DNA of 17,991 bases from contig PFEG01000059.1 of NCBI GenBank assembly GCA_002793885.1, forward strand, positions 1-17,991. Reading direction: 5' to 3'. Both the position numbers and the translations under genes were made by a program. Below the pieces are notes generated by a model, which ran no database searches, was not told where the DNA came from, and was given only the letters and a program-made list of their open reading frames with translations. The DNA comes from Candidatus Saccharibacteria bacterium CG10_big_fil_rev_8_21_14_0_10_47_8. Its GTDB lineage: Bacteria > Patescibacteriota > Saccharimonadia > Saccharimonadales > UBA10212. The stretch's first letter is position 1. Each line of letters opens with the position of its first letter. Of this stretch, positions 1 through 6,649 are shown piece by piece.

Positions 1-107
1 ACAATTCAGCAATCTGAGATAAAATAAGTTCGAGCGGTTTCGTAGAGCCGCACCATTCGACGCGCTGCGCTTGCTCATGGCAAGTCAAGCGGAGAATGAT
101 TATGTAT
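1..107. other. Non-coding sequence downstream of the carboxypeptidase gene
   Basis: This stretch follows the stop codon of the minus-strand gene at 108. It holds short self-complementary pieces, such as CTTGC/GCAAG around position 70-85 read on the minus strand, but no hairpin followed by a T-run, so no terminator can be called. No ORF or RNA gene is recognised. Confidence 0.4.
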
Positions 108-1316
108 TTATCGAAAGATACGCCATTGCCAGGAGGGTCCTGGAATTGAGTGTTGCAATACGACCGGTGAGGTGGCAGTTTTTTTACCAACAGCAATACT
201 CACTGAACCCACAGCTTTACCGCCGGACGAAGTAGCGGCAGTAGTATCAAGCTTAGTAGTGGTTTTCGGCTTTTGGCCTTTCCAAACTAACATGGAAACG
301 TCTTTGCTGGTTATGGCGGCGGCACTGGAACCCCATGGGGCACTGTATCGGCCAACAATTGTGCCACTGCGAGCTAAATTAACTACTTCAAAACCCGAAT
401 CCACGGCCTTTATGATTATTCGGGAGTCATTGATGGCGGTATTGCGGGTTGGCGCCCCTAAAACCGCGCCGATAAACTTTACGGTCTGCCCGCCCACGGT
501 GTGATTGGCGGCAAATAAGTAGCACCCGCCAGCCTCTTCGGTATTACCAGTTTTTATACCCACAACTCCATCGTTACCCAAAAGCCAATTGACGTTTTGA
601 ATACTTCCAACTACTGGAATGCTAGCCTCCGGCTGCTTAACTATTTCAGCCAGTACATCGTTTGATAAAACCGCCTCGCCAATCGCAACCAATTCGGTGG
701 CGGTGCTTACCGACTGCGGCGAAAAGCCGCTGGCATCTGCCACACGGCTAAGCTTTAGACCCATTTGGCTTAGCATCTGATTGGCAAAAACCGTGTACGC
801 CTCTAAAGAGCCAAAGGCCCAGATTGCCAATGTATCAGCAATATTATTCGCAGACGGCAGAAGCATTGCTTGCAGCGCCTGGTACTGCGTTAGTTGTTCG
901 CCGGCAACGACCCTGGCTACTGAGCCATCCCTGCCGAGATAGTCATTATAAATTGCCACGTCATTGTCGGTTAGAGTGATTGTTTCTCCTTGTTGGTCAG
1001 GCGTAATTGGGTGTTTGTTCAGCACAGCCAAGGCGGTTATTGCTTTAGTAATACTGGCAATCGGCACCGCGGTTTGGGGGCCATGTGTCTCCAGCATGGC
1101 AAAATCGCTGCTGCCAATGGCGGCTTGTCCGTAGGCTGGCCAGGGTATTTCAAGAGGTTCAGCAGTAGGTATATTTGGCGTGATACTGACAGGTTGCAGC
1201 GCTGGCAGAGGCCTTGCGTAGAAAAGTACTGAGACAACCAAAACCAGAACTATTAAAAGTGCAATAAAACGTTTTGCAGAGATTTTACGCATTGTTTTGC
1301 TAGTTACATCATACAC
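108..1316 (-). CDS. dacA: D-alanyl-D-alanine carboxypeptidase, S11 (PBP5/DacA) family
   Basis: This is a serine-type D,D-peptidase that trims the terminal D-Ala from peptidoglycan pentapeptides outside the membrane. All three penicillin-binding motifs are visible: SITK with the nucleophile at about S88 and lysine at K91, SAN at about 155-157, and KTG at about 255-257. Residues 11-33 form one hydrophobic segment after a basic stretch, so the protein is probably anchored at its N-terminus or carries a signal peptide. The region past residue 340 is low-complexity (S/T/A/K) and ends in WQWRIFR. The length of 402 aa is normal for the family. The start at 1316 is the longest; the internal ATG at 1292 (MRKISAKRF) gives a more typical signal-anchor and is a real alternative. 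The gene diverges from lemA. It fits with murF and ddl further along the window, which build the D-Ala-D-Ala that this enzyme cleaves. Confidence 0.9.
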   Translation of the reverse strand: MYDVTSKTMRKISAKRFIALLIVLVLVVSVLFYARPLPALQPVSITPNIPTAEPLEIPWPAYGQAAIGSSDFAMLETHGPQTAVPIASITKAITALAVLNKHPITPDQQGETITLTDNDVAIYNDYLGRDGSVARVVAGEQLTQYQALQAMLLPSANNIADTLAIWAFGSLEAYTVFANQMLSQMGLKLSRVADASGFSPQSVSTATELVAIGEAVLSNDVLAEIVKQPEASIPVVGSIQNVNWLLGNDGVVGIKTGNTEEAGGCYLFAANHTVGGQTVKFIGAVLGAPTRNTAINDSRIIIKAVDSGFEVVNLARSGTIVGRYSAPWGSSAAAITSKDVSMLVWKGQKPKTTTKLDTTAATSSGGKAVGSVSIAVGKKTATSPVVLQHSIPGPSWQWRIFR

Positions 1317-1343
1317 TTTTAGGCGGCTAGTGTATCAGTGGTG

Positions 1344-1349
1344 TATAAT
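1344..1349 (+). promoter_or_regulatory. Candidate -10 box for lemA
   Basis: A perfect TATAAT lies in the 78-nt interval between the divergent dacA and lemA genes. No good -35 hexamer stands 16-18 nt upstream, so the call rests on the -10 alone. A start site near 1356 would give a leader of about 40 nt to the ATG at 1395, containing the AAAGGAG at 1376-1382. Confidence 0.45.
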
Positions 1350-1394
1350 TAATGCGTACAGAGGTAGATGAAAGTAAAGGAGCAAAAAATACCT

Positions 1395-1985
1395 ATGACA
1401 ACTTGGATTATCATTGGCGCAGCAGCCATTATCGTAATCGCGCTAGTAGCTATATATAACGGATTGGTTCGTACAAAGGTCCGCACCGACGAGGCCTGGA
1501 GCGATATAACCGTTCAACTGAAGCGACGTTATGACCTTATTCCTAATCTGGTTAACACCGTTAAAGGTTATGCCAAACACGAAAAAAGCGTCTTTGAAGA
1601 AGTCACCAAAACTCGCGCCGAAGCTATGAATGCCCAGGGCGTCGCCGAAACGGCTAAAACCGACAACCAGTTCCAGACCGCCCTAAAAAGTCTGTTTGCG
1701 GTTGCCGAAAATTATCCCGACCTAAAGGCCAACCAAGGCTTTCAACAGCTGCAGGGTGAAATTGTGGACACTGAAGATAAAATCCAGGCCGCCCGCCGCT
1801 TTTACAACGGCGCGACCCGCGACTTAAATACCAAGATTAAGACTTTTCCAACCAATCTCTTCGCCAGCTTAATGGGCTTTAAGCAGCGTGAGTTTTTCGA
1901 GGTTGAAAGCCAGGAATCCGCAGTTATTCAAGATGCTGTAAAAGTAGACTTTAACTCTGACGCCAAAGCTGCCGACAAGAAATAA
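1395..1985 (+). CDS. lemA: LemA family membrane protein
   Basis: LemA proteins have one N-terminal membrane helix followed by a helical-bundle domain. Their biochemical role is not settled, though they often sit beside HtpX-type proteases. Here the helix (IIIGAAAIIVIALVAIYNGLV) is followed by the family's conserved RTKVRTDEAWSDI and LKRRYDLIPNLV segments, then by the AENYPDLKAN and FYNGATRDLN regions. I prefer the ATG at 1395 because AAAGGAG at 1376-1382 precedes it by 12 nt and the protein then begins directly at the helix, as in relatives. An in-frame ATG at 1368 would add nine residues. The protein is 196 aa, normal for the family. htpX follows 29 nt downstream on the same strand, so the two are likely co-transcribed. 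Confidence 0.92.
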   Translation: MTTWIIIGAAAIIVIALVAIYNGLVRTKVRTDEAWSDITVQLKRRYDLIPNLVNTVKGYAKHEKSVFEEVTKTRAEAMNAQGVAETAKTDNQFQTALKSLFAVAENYPDLKANQGFQQLQGEIVDTEDKIQAARRFYNGATRDLNTKIKTFPTNLFASLMGFKQREFFEVESQESAVIQDAVKVDFNSDAKAADKK

Positions 1986-2014
1986 TAAATAGTCCCTAAT
2001 CTCCAACTTATTTT

Positions 2015-2887
2015 ATGTACGAACAAATTTCCAGTAATAAACGCCGGACAGTGGTTTTGCTAGTCTTCTTTTTGGCCTTGTTGTGGGGTCTAGCTTGGGT
2101 AATCAGCCAGTCTACCGGCCAGCCGGGCCTGTTTTTTATAATTGGAATTTTTGCTCTTAGCTACGCCGTATTTAGTTACTTTGCGGGTAGCAAGATGGCT
2201 ATAGCTGTAAACGGGGCACAGCAAATCCAGAAAAAGGACAATCCCAGGCTATGGAGAACAGTTGAGAACCTAGCAATCACCGAGGGCTTGCCAATGCCTA
2301 AGGTTTACATCATGAATGACCTGGCACCCAACGCTTTTGCTACTGGTCGCGATCCAGCGCATGGCGTTGTTTGCGCCACGACAGGCTTACTTCAAATTAT
2401 GGATGATAACGAGCTCGAGGGTGTTATTGCGCATGAGCTCGGACACGTTAAAAACTATGACGTCCGGGTTACTACCCTGGCTTTCGCTTTGGTGGGCGTA
2501 ATATCGCTAATAGCCGACTTTTTCTTGCACATATCCTTCTGGGGTGGGCGAGGTGATAGAGAAAACAATAACCAAATAATGATTTTTTTGGCTATATTTG
2601 CTGCCATTATCGCGCCAATTGCAGCGAGTTTACTGCAGCTTGCAATCAGCCGTCGGCGAGAGTATTTGGCAGATGCTACCGGCGCTCTAACCACCCGCTA
2701 TCCGGAAGGTCTGGCGAGCGCTCTTGAAAAAATAGCCTCGCACGGCAGCGCTTTAAAAAAACAAAACACTTCTACGGCCCATATGTTTTTTGTCAATCCG
2801 CTAAAGGGTAAGAGCCTGGCTGGTCTGTTCAGCACACATCCACCGGTTGAAGCGCGAATTAAAGCTCTGCGCGAAATGAAACTCTAA
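2015..2887 (+). CDS. htpX: Zinc metalloprotease HtpX, M48 family
   Basis: HtpX is an integral inner-membrane protease that degrades damaged or misfolded membrane proteins. The zinc motif HELGH is at residues 140-144 (H140, E141, H144), and the third ligand is probably E216 in the RRREYLAD segment. Hydrophobic helices lie at about 13-31 and 38-57, with two more between the HELGH and the third ligand at about 153-172 and 187-210. The C-terminus carries the family's STHPPVEARI motif. The length (290 aa) is usual and no active-site residue is missing. The ATG at 2015 has no clear Shine-Dalgarno sequence, as for several genes here. It follows lemA, a common pairing. Confidence 0.95.
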   Translation: MYEQISSNKRRTVVLLVFFLALLWGLAWVISQSTGQPGLFFIIGIFALSYAVFSYFAGSKMAIAVNGAQQIQKKDNPRLWRTVENLAITEGLPMPKVYIMNDLAPNAFATGRDPAHGVVCATTGLLQIMDDNELEGVIAHELGHVKNYDVRVTTLAFALVGVISLIADFFLHISFWGGRGDRENNNQIMIFLAIFAAIIAPIAASLLQLAISRRREYLADATGALTTRYPEGLASALEKIASHGSALKKQNTSTAHMFFVNPLKGKSLAGLFSTHPPVEARIKALREMKL

Positions 2888-2915
2888 TTTTAGTCTAAAA
2901 ACACCTTAAATCAGC

Positions 2916-2921
2916 TATAAT
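2916..2921 (+). promoter_or_regulatory. TATAAT -10 box, probable leaderless start
   Basis: A perfect TATAAT stands only 6 nt before the ATG at 2928, which places the expected transcription start on or next to the start codon. No Shine-Dalgarno sequence fits in between. The -35 region is weak. Confidence 0.55.
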
Positions 2922-2927
2922 ATAGGC

Positions 2928-3872
2928 ATGCCCAAAAGCAAGCCGATTTCGAAAAAAGCGTCTACTTCCACGACCAAGAATCCCCGAGTCCGTAAGCTAA
3001 CTAGACGCCAAAAAAGAGCCTGCGATAAGAAAAAAGCTCAAAACAGTAGCCCGCTAATCGGCAGTTTTAGGCTTACAGGGCAGACCGTTATGATTTTGCG
3101 CAGGAACTGGAAAATACTCGGCGGTATAGTCTTGGTTTATTTGGTTTTAAATATCATTTTCGCCAGCGGCATTAGCAACCTGAACTCAACGGTCAACGAT
3201 ATAAAAAACAACCTGAATGGCGATACTAGCAGCTCTACTTTTGGCTCTGCCTTAAGCGGTTTTAGTGGTTTAGTGGCCAGTTCGGGTACCAGCAGTTCCC
3301 CGTCGGGCTCAATTCTTCAAAGCATGTTAATCGTTCTGGAGAGCTTAGTAATTATATTTACCCTTCGGCTACTTTTGGCCGGTAGGCTGGTTAGCGTTAA
3401 ACAGGCTTACTACAATTCTACCGCCCAGCTTGTACCGTTTTTGTTGGTAATGGGAGTGATTATTTTGCAGCTTATACCTCTGGCGATAGGAAGCAGTTTG
3501 GCCGCCGTAGTTTTTACCAGCAGTAGTGGAGCACCGATTTTCATTTTCAGTTTAATTTTTGCAGTCTTGGCGGGGTGGTCATTCTATCTACTTGCCAGCT
3601 CGGTTTTTGCTCTATACATCGTGACTCTGCCCAACATGCAGCCGCTTAGAGCGTTACGCTCAGCAAAAAACCTGGTACGTTTTAGACGTTGGTCTATAAT
3701 GCGGAGGCTTTTGTTTTTACCAATCTTGGTTTTGGCTATAATGTGCGCAGTAGTCGTACCGCTTATCATGGTTGCTACCGTTTTGGTTGCTCCTGTTTTT
3801 TACGCTCTTAGCATGCTCAGTATACTTTTTGTCCACACTTACTTGTATAGCTTGTATCGGGGATTACTGTGA
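2928..3872 (+). CDS. Multi-pass membrane protein of unknown function
   Basis: I do not recognise a characterised family. The 314-aa protein begins with about 45 very basic, Lys/Arg/Ser/Thr-rich residues, which should stay in the cytoplasm. About six hydrophobic segments follow: roughly 62-80, 127-148, 165-195, 200-230, and two between 255 and 310. A Gly/Ser-rich loop (about 95-125) after the first helix is probably extracytoplasmic. The ATG at 2928 is chosen because TATAAT at 2916-2921 suggests a leaderless message starting there. The stop overlaps the ligA start (GTGA), so the two genes are translationally coupled, although nothing in the sequence links their functions. Confidence 0.8.
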   Translation: MPKSKPISKKASTSTTKNPRVRKLTRRQKRACDKKKAQNSSPLIGSFRLTGQTVMILRRNWKILGGIVLVYLVLNIIFASGISNLNSTVNDIKNNLNGDTSSSTFGSALSGFSGLVASSGTSSSPSGSILQSMLIVLESLVIIFTLRLLLAGRLVSVKQAYYNSTAQLVPFLLVMGVIILQLIPLAIGSSLAAVVFTSSSGAPIFIFSLIFAVLAGWSFYLLASSVFALYIVTLPNMQPLRALRSAKNLVRFRRWSIMRRLLFLPILVLAIMCAVVVPLIMVATVLVAPVFYALSMLSILFVHTYLYSLYRGLL

Positions 3873-5893
3873 AACAACTTCAGGCACGGAATAGGCTGGA
3901 AGAGCTTAAAAAGCTCATGGCCCGATACTCGCACGAGTATTATGTTTTAGATAACCCATCGGTTTCCGATGCTGTCTACGACGGCCTGATGCGGGAGCTA
4001 AAACAGATAGAACAACAGTACCCAGAGCTTATTAGCGAAGACAGTCCCACGCAACGTGTTGGCGGCGAACCGCTTACGGCTTTTAAGAAAGTACGGCATT
4101 CCACCAGGATGTTGAGTCTTAACGATGTATTCAGTCGTGAGGATATTGAGGCCTGGATAAAACGCACTCAACGTTTATTGCCCGGGCATGAGGCCGAATA
4201 TTTTGTAGATCTTAAAATGGATGGACTGGGTTGCGCCATCGTTTACGAAAATGGTCACTACCAGCAAGCACTTACTCGGGGCGACGGCACCACCGGCGAG
4301 GACGTAACAGCAAATGTCCGGACTATTAAAAGCGTACCGCTTAAATTGCATGAAAAGCCGGCCTTTAAGAGTTTTCTTAGGGGTCGCACAGAAATTCGCG
4401 GCGAAATAATCATGTATAAAGCCGATTTTGAGAAGCTAAACGTATCACAAACAAAAGCCGGCAAGCCAATGTATGCCAATCCCCGCAATCTTGCCGCCGG
4501 CACCATACGGCAGCTCGATCCCAAGTTAGTAGCTGCCCGGCCGTTACGGTTCAGGGCGTTTGATATTATCCGGAACGATTTCTCAGAAATTCCAACAAAC
4601 AAAGTAGCTTACGCGGCAATCGCCTCTTTGGGGATAGCTGTTAACAATCAGGCCCGGACTTTTAAAAAAGTCGATGACATTATGCGGTTTATTGACACGT
4701 GGGAACAAAAACGCGAGGAGCTACCATTTTATACGGATGGCTTGGTTATAAAGATTAATAATCGAGACTTATATCGCAGCCTGGGTGTGGTGGGCAAAAA
4801 TCCGCGCGGTGCGGTCGCTTATAAATATCCTGCCGAAGAAGCTACGACCGCTGTCAAAGACGTGGTTATCAGCATTGGACGAACAGGTGCCGCCACACCG
4901 GTGGCGGTGTTTAACCCGGTAATTTTAGCTGGTACGACGGTCCAGCATGCGAGTTTGCATAATGCCGATGAGATTGCTCGTAAGGATATTCGGGTCGGCG
5001 ATACAGTAGTTGTTTTTAAGGCGGGCGATATTATCCCGCAAGTCGAGAGGGTCATAGATGAATTGCGGCCAAAATCAGCGCGGAAGTTTAATATGGAAGG
5101 CGAGTTAAAGCGCCAATACCCGGAGCTTGAGTTCGTGAGACCGAAGGGTGAAGCGGTATATCGGGTCAAAGGCGCTACGGGGCCACTGCTACTCAAACGT
5201 GGCCTAGAGCATTTTGCCAGTAAGGGCGCGCTTGATATTGGTAGTTTGGGAGAAAAAAATGTTGCTGCCCTCGTAGACGCAAAACTCGTACATGACGTAG
5301 CGGATATATACGTCTTGACTAAGGAGCAGGTTGTCAAACTTGATCGGTTTGCCGAGGTTTCAGCACAAAAATTGATAAATGGTATTGCGGCATCTAAAAA
5401 ACCTTCGTTGCCTAGATTTATTTATGGACTGGGAATTAGGCACGTTGGTTCTCAAACGGCCATAGATTTAGCCGAGCGATTTGGATCAGTTGAAAAACTT
5501 GGTAAGTCGTCACTTGATGGTCTCATGGATGTTGAAGGGGTTGGAGACGTTGTGGCGGAATCGATACTGGCCTGGTTTGCCGACGAAGATAATATCCAAT
5601 TGCTGCATAAGTTAGAACGCCTGGGCATAAAGCCGATCTATGAATCACGAGCCCGCGGCCCGCTACACGGGATAAAAATAGCCATAACTGGATCTTTAGA
5701 AACCATGGGGCGAGATCTGGCGGCCGAGAAAATTCGCTCGCTGGGTGGTACATTTCAAAGCTCGGTAGGTAAGGACACAGCCTACCTGGTGGTTGGTGAA
5801 AACGTTGGCGACAGTAAGCTTAAAAAAGCCAGAGACTACGGAACCAAGCAAATTACCGAAGCTGAACTAATTAAGCTTATTGACAAAAAATAA
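3869..5893 (+). CDS. ligA: NAD-dependent DNA ligase LigA
   Basis: LigA seals nicks in replication and repair using NAD+. Domain order is standard: an Ia domain with YYVLDNPSVSDAVYD near residues 24-38, an adenylation domain with the catalytic lysine K116 in KMDG and the RGDGTTGEDVT motif, an OB fold around VISIGRTGAATPVAVF, HhH repeats (LGIRHVGSQTA; VEGVGDVVAESI) and a C-terminal BRCT domain from about 600 (IAITGSLETMGRDLA). The length of 674 aa is usual. The odd point is the zinc finger: between the OB fold and the HhH repeats, where LigA proteins normally have four cysteines, there are none, although the flanking FASKGALDI segment is conserved. The GTG start at 3869 overlaps the upstream stop by 4 nt. 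The reading frame is intact and all other motifs are present. Confidence 0.96.
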   Translation: MKQLQARNRLEELKKLMARYSHEYYVLDNPSVSDAVYDGLMRELKQIEQQYPELISEDSPTQRVGGEPLTAFKKVRHSTRMLSLNDVFSREDIEAWIKRTQRLLPGHEAEYFVDLKMDGLGCAIVYENGHYQQALTRGDGTTGEDVTANVRTIKSVPLKLHEKPAFKSFLRGRTEIRGEIIMYKADFEKLNVSQTKAGKPMYANPRNLAAGTIRQLDPKLVAARPLRFRAFDIIRNDFSEIPTNKVAYAAIASLGIAVNNQARTFKKVDDIMRFIDTWEQKREELPFYTDGLVIKINNRDLYRSLGVVGKNPRGAVAYKYPAEEATTAVKDVVISIGRTGAATPVAVFNPVILAGTTVQHASLHNADEIARKDIRVGDTVVVFKAGDIIPQVERVIDELRPKSARKFNMEGELKRQYPELEFVRPKGEAVYRVKGATGPLLLKRGLEHFASKGALDIGSLGEKNVAALVDAKLVHDVADIYVLTKEQVVKLDRFAEVSAQKLINGIAASKKPSLPRFIYGLGIRHVGSQTAIDLAERFGSVEKLGKSSLDGLMDVEGVGDVVAESILAWFADEDNIQLLHKLERLGIKPIYESRARGPLHGIKIAITGSLETMGRDLAAEKIRSLGGTFQSSVGKDTAYLVVGENVGDSKLKKARDYGTKQITEAELIKLIDKK

Positions 5894-5910
5894 GCACAAG
5901 CATGTAATAT
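5880..5910 (+). promoter_or_regulatory. Promoter for the 5912-6211 transcript
   Basis: A perfect TTGACA at 5880-5885 overlaps the end of ligA. TAATAT at 5905-5910 lies 19 nt further on; read as TGTAAT at 5903-5908 the spacer is 17 nt. The expected start is about 5912-5917, immediately before a folded non-coding segment that ends in a strong terminator. Confidence 0.6.
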
Positions 5911-5911
5911 A

Positions 5912-6211
5912 GGTAGCTTCGCGCACCGGGCCCAAAAGTCGAGAAACAAAAACTCCAAGTAATATATAAAATAAAAGTTACCCGGCTTGCCCCGCGCCAA
6001 AACCTGAGCGAAGTAGCCTGCAGTCAGGATATGAAGCATCAAGTTTCGATGCGGGGGCCCACGGGTGGGCTGCGCGAAGCCCAGTAGTGAGCTTTCCAGA
6101 GTAAGTCGCTTAGCGACTTTTAGTATTTGCTAGAGCAAATAAGACTGGAGAGTCCACTACTGGACGAAGTAGCAAAAACCCCGTTTAAAAAAACGAGGGT
6201 TTTTGCTTTTT
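5912..6211 (+). ncRNA. Candidate structured non-coding RNA, about 300 nt, unidentified
   Basis: The segment has its own promoter-like sequence and an intrinsic terminator, contains no credible ORF, and is rich in nested complementarity. A 5' domain is closed by 5912-5922 pairing with 6008-6018 (10 of 11 pairs with wobbles). Short hairpins follow, GCATC/GATGC near 6037-6053 and GCCCA/TGGGC near 6057-6070. The clearest element is a junction closed by CCAGTAGTG (6081-6089) with CACTACTGG (6155-6163), extended by CTTTCCAG (6092-6099) with CTGGAGAG (6145-6152). It encloses two perfect 7-bp hairpins at 6103-6119 and 6124-6141. I looked for RNase P RNA, tmRNA, SRP RNA and 6S RNA signatures and found none convincing. 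It could instead be an untranslated leader or a decayed element. Confidence 0.45.
6172..6211 (+). terminator. Strong Rho-independent terminator
   Basis: GCAAAAACCC at 6172-6181 pairs with GGGTTTTTGC at 6197-6206. The stem continues with CGTTT/AAACG around an AAAA loop, with one unpaired A at 6196. TTTTT follows at 6207-6211. It ends the candidate ncRNA and any read-through from ligA. Confidence 0.85.
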
Positions 6212-6231
6212 ACACCTTAGAATGATACAAT
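6203..6231 (+). promoter_or_regulatory. Promoter for the tRNA-Ala transcript
   Basis: TTGCTT at 6203-6208 and TACAAT at 6226-6231 are separated by 17 nt, with a TG extension at 6223-6224. The -35 box overlaps the tail of the preceding terminator. The roughly 105-nt leader before the first tRNA contains CGCCAGCTGGCG (near 6273-6284) and a GCCGAC/GTCGGC hairpin (near 6296-6314). Confidence 0.55.
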
Positions 6232-6342
6232 TTTGCCTGTTAAATGGGAATCAAAAGCATAGCCTCGACGTTCGCCAGCTGGCGGAATACGGGGAGCCGA
6301 CCTTAAGCGTCGGCTTTGGCTAGTTAGTCCAGCACCTTTGAA

Positions 6343-6419
6343 GGGGATGTAGCTCAGTTGATTAGAGCACTACTCTGGCAGAGTAGGGGTCCGGGGTTTG
6401 AGTCCCCGCATCTCCACCA
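6343..6419 (+). tRNA. tRNA-Ala (anticodon GGC)
   Basis: The cloverleaf is complete with an encoded CCA. The acceptor stem GGGGATG/CATCTCC contains the G3-U70 wobble that identifies alanine tRNAs. The D-arm (GCTC/GAGC), the anticodon stem CTACT/AGTAG with loop CTGGCAG, a variable loop GGGTC and the T-arm CGGGG/CCCCG are all well formed. It reads GCC codons. It is flanked by an 11-bp perfect inverted repeat, CCAGCACCTTT at 6329-6339 and AAAGGTGCTGG at 6419-6429, so the precursor can extend its acceptor stem. Confidence 0.97.
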
Positions 6420-6472
6420 AAGGTGCTGGAAGGTCCGCAACGAGGACACTGCATTTTATTTTGTGAATTTTT

Positions 6473-6546
6473 GGGGTCGTAGTTAAACGGTATAACAGGT
6501 CATTCGCATTGACCAGTTTGGAGTTCAATTCTCCGCGACTCCACCA
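6473..6546 (+). tRNA. tRNA-Ala (anticodon CGC)
   Basis: A 74-nt cloverleaf with encoded CCA. The acceptor stem GGGGTCG/CGACTCC again carries G3-U70. The D-stem is GTTA/TAAC with a short 7-nt loop. The anticodon stem GGTCA/TGACC encloses TTCGCAT, giving anticodon CGC for GCG codons. The T-stem TGGAG/CTCCG has one T-G wobble. It lies 53 nt after tRNA-Ala(GGC), probably in the same transcript. Confidence 0.93.
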
Positions 6547-6562
6547 AAAAAACGCTTTGGGG

Positions 6563-6605
6563 CGCATTGCATAGGTCTGAGGTTCGAATCCCCACATTTC
6601 CACCA
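6563..6605 (+). pseudogene. 3' half of an alanine-type tRNA, 5' half missing
   Basis: From the presumed anticodon CGC (6563-6565) onward the sequence matches a tRNA 3' half: anticodon-stem strand TGCAT, variable loop AGGTC, a T-arm with the GGTTCGAATC loop at 6580-6589 and one mismatched stem pair, acceptor strand CATTTCC with a U at position 70, discriminator A, and CCA. Upstream there is only A-rich sequence and no matching acceptor or D-arm. It is a truncated copy or an attachment-site-like remnant rather than a working tRNA. Confidence 0.7.
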
Positions 6606-6627
6606 ACTGGCTTAGCCGGTTCTTTTT
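6605..6627 (+). terminator. Rho-independent terminator of the tRNA unit
   Basis: AACTGGC (6605-6611) pairs with GCCGGTT (6615-6621) around a TTA loop, with one G-T pair, and is followed directly by TCTTTTT. It begins at the last base of the tRNA remnant's CCA. Confidence 0.7.
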
Positions 6628-6635
6628 ATAAGTGA

Positions 6636-6641
6636 TAAAAT
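6636..6641 (+). promoter_or_regulatory. -10 box, probable leaderless start
   Basis: TAAAAT lies 8 nt before the ATG at 6650, just downstream of the tRNA terminator. TTAGCC at 6612-6617 with an 18-nt spacer is a weak -35 candidate. This box supports the ATG at 6650 over the upstream GTG at 6632. Confidence 0.4.
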
Positions 6642-6649
6642 ATCAAGCA

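Noticed and set aside
11..23. Exact 13-nt inverted match to 17871-17883 inside the right-hand palindrome
   Set aside because: A 13-nt match on either strand is expected by chance several times in a window of this size, and the match does not extend.
5836..6042. Minus-strand ORF of 68 codons overlapping the end of ligA
   Set aside because: It overlaps ligA and the folded RNA segment, and has no ribosome-binding site or recognisable protein features.
5912..6211. Assignment of the folded RNA as RNase P RNA, tmRNA, SRP RNA or 6S RNA
   Set aside because: I found no P4-type core, tRNA-like 3' domain with CCA, SRP GGAAG-type loop or 6S-type long open helix, so a name would be a guess.
6370..6606. 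Minus-strand ORF of 78 codons across the tRNA cluster
   Set aside because: It is antisense to two tRNAs and a tRNA remnant; such spurious ORFs arise regularly over tRNA genes.
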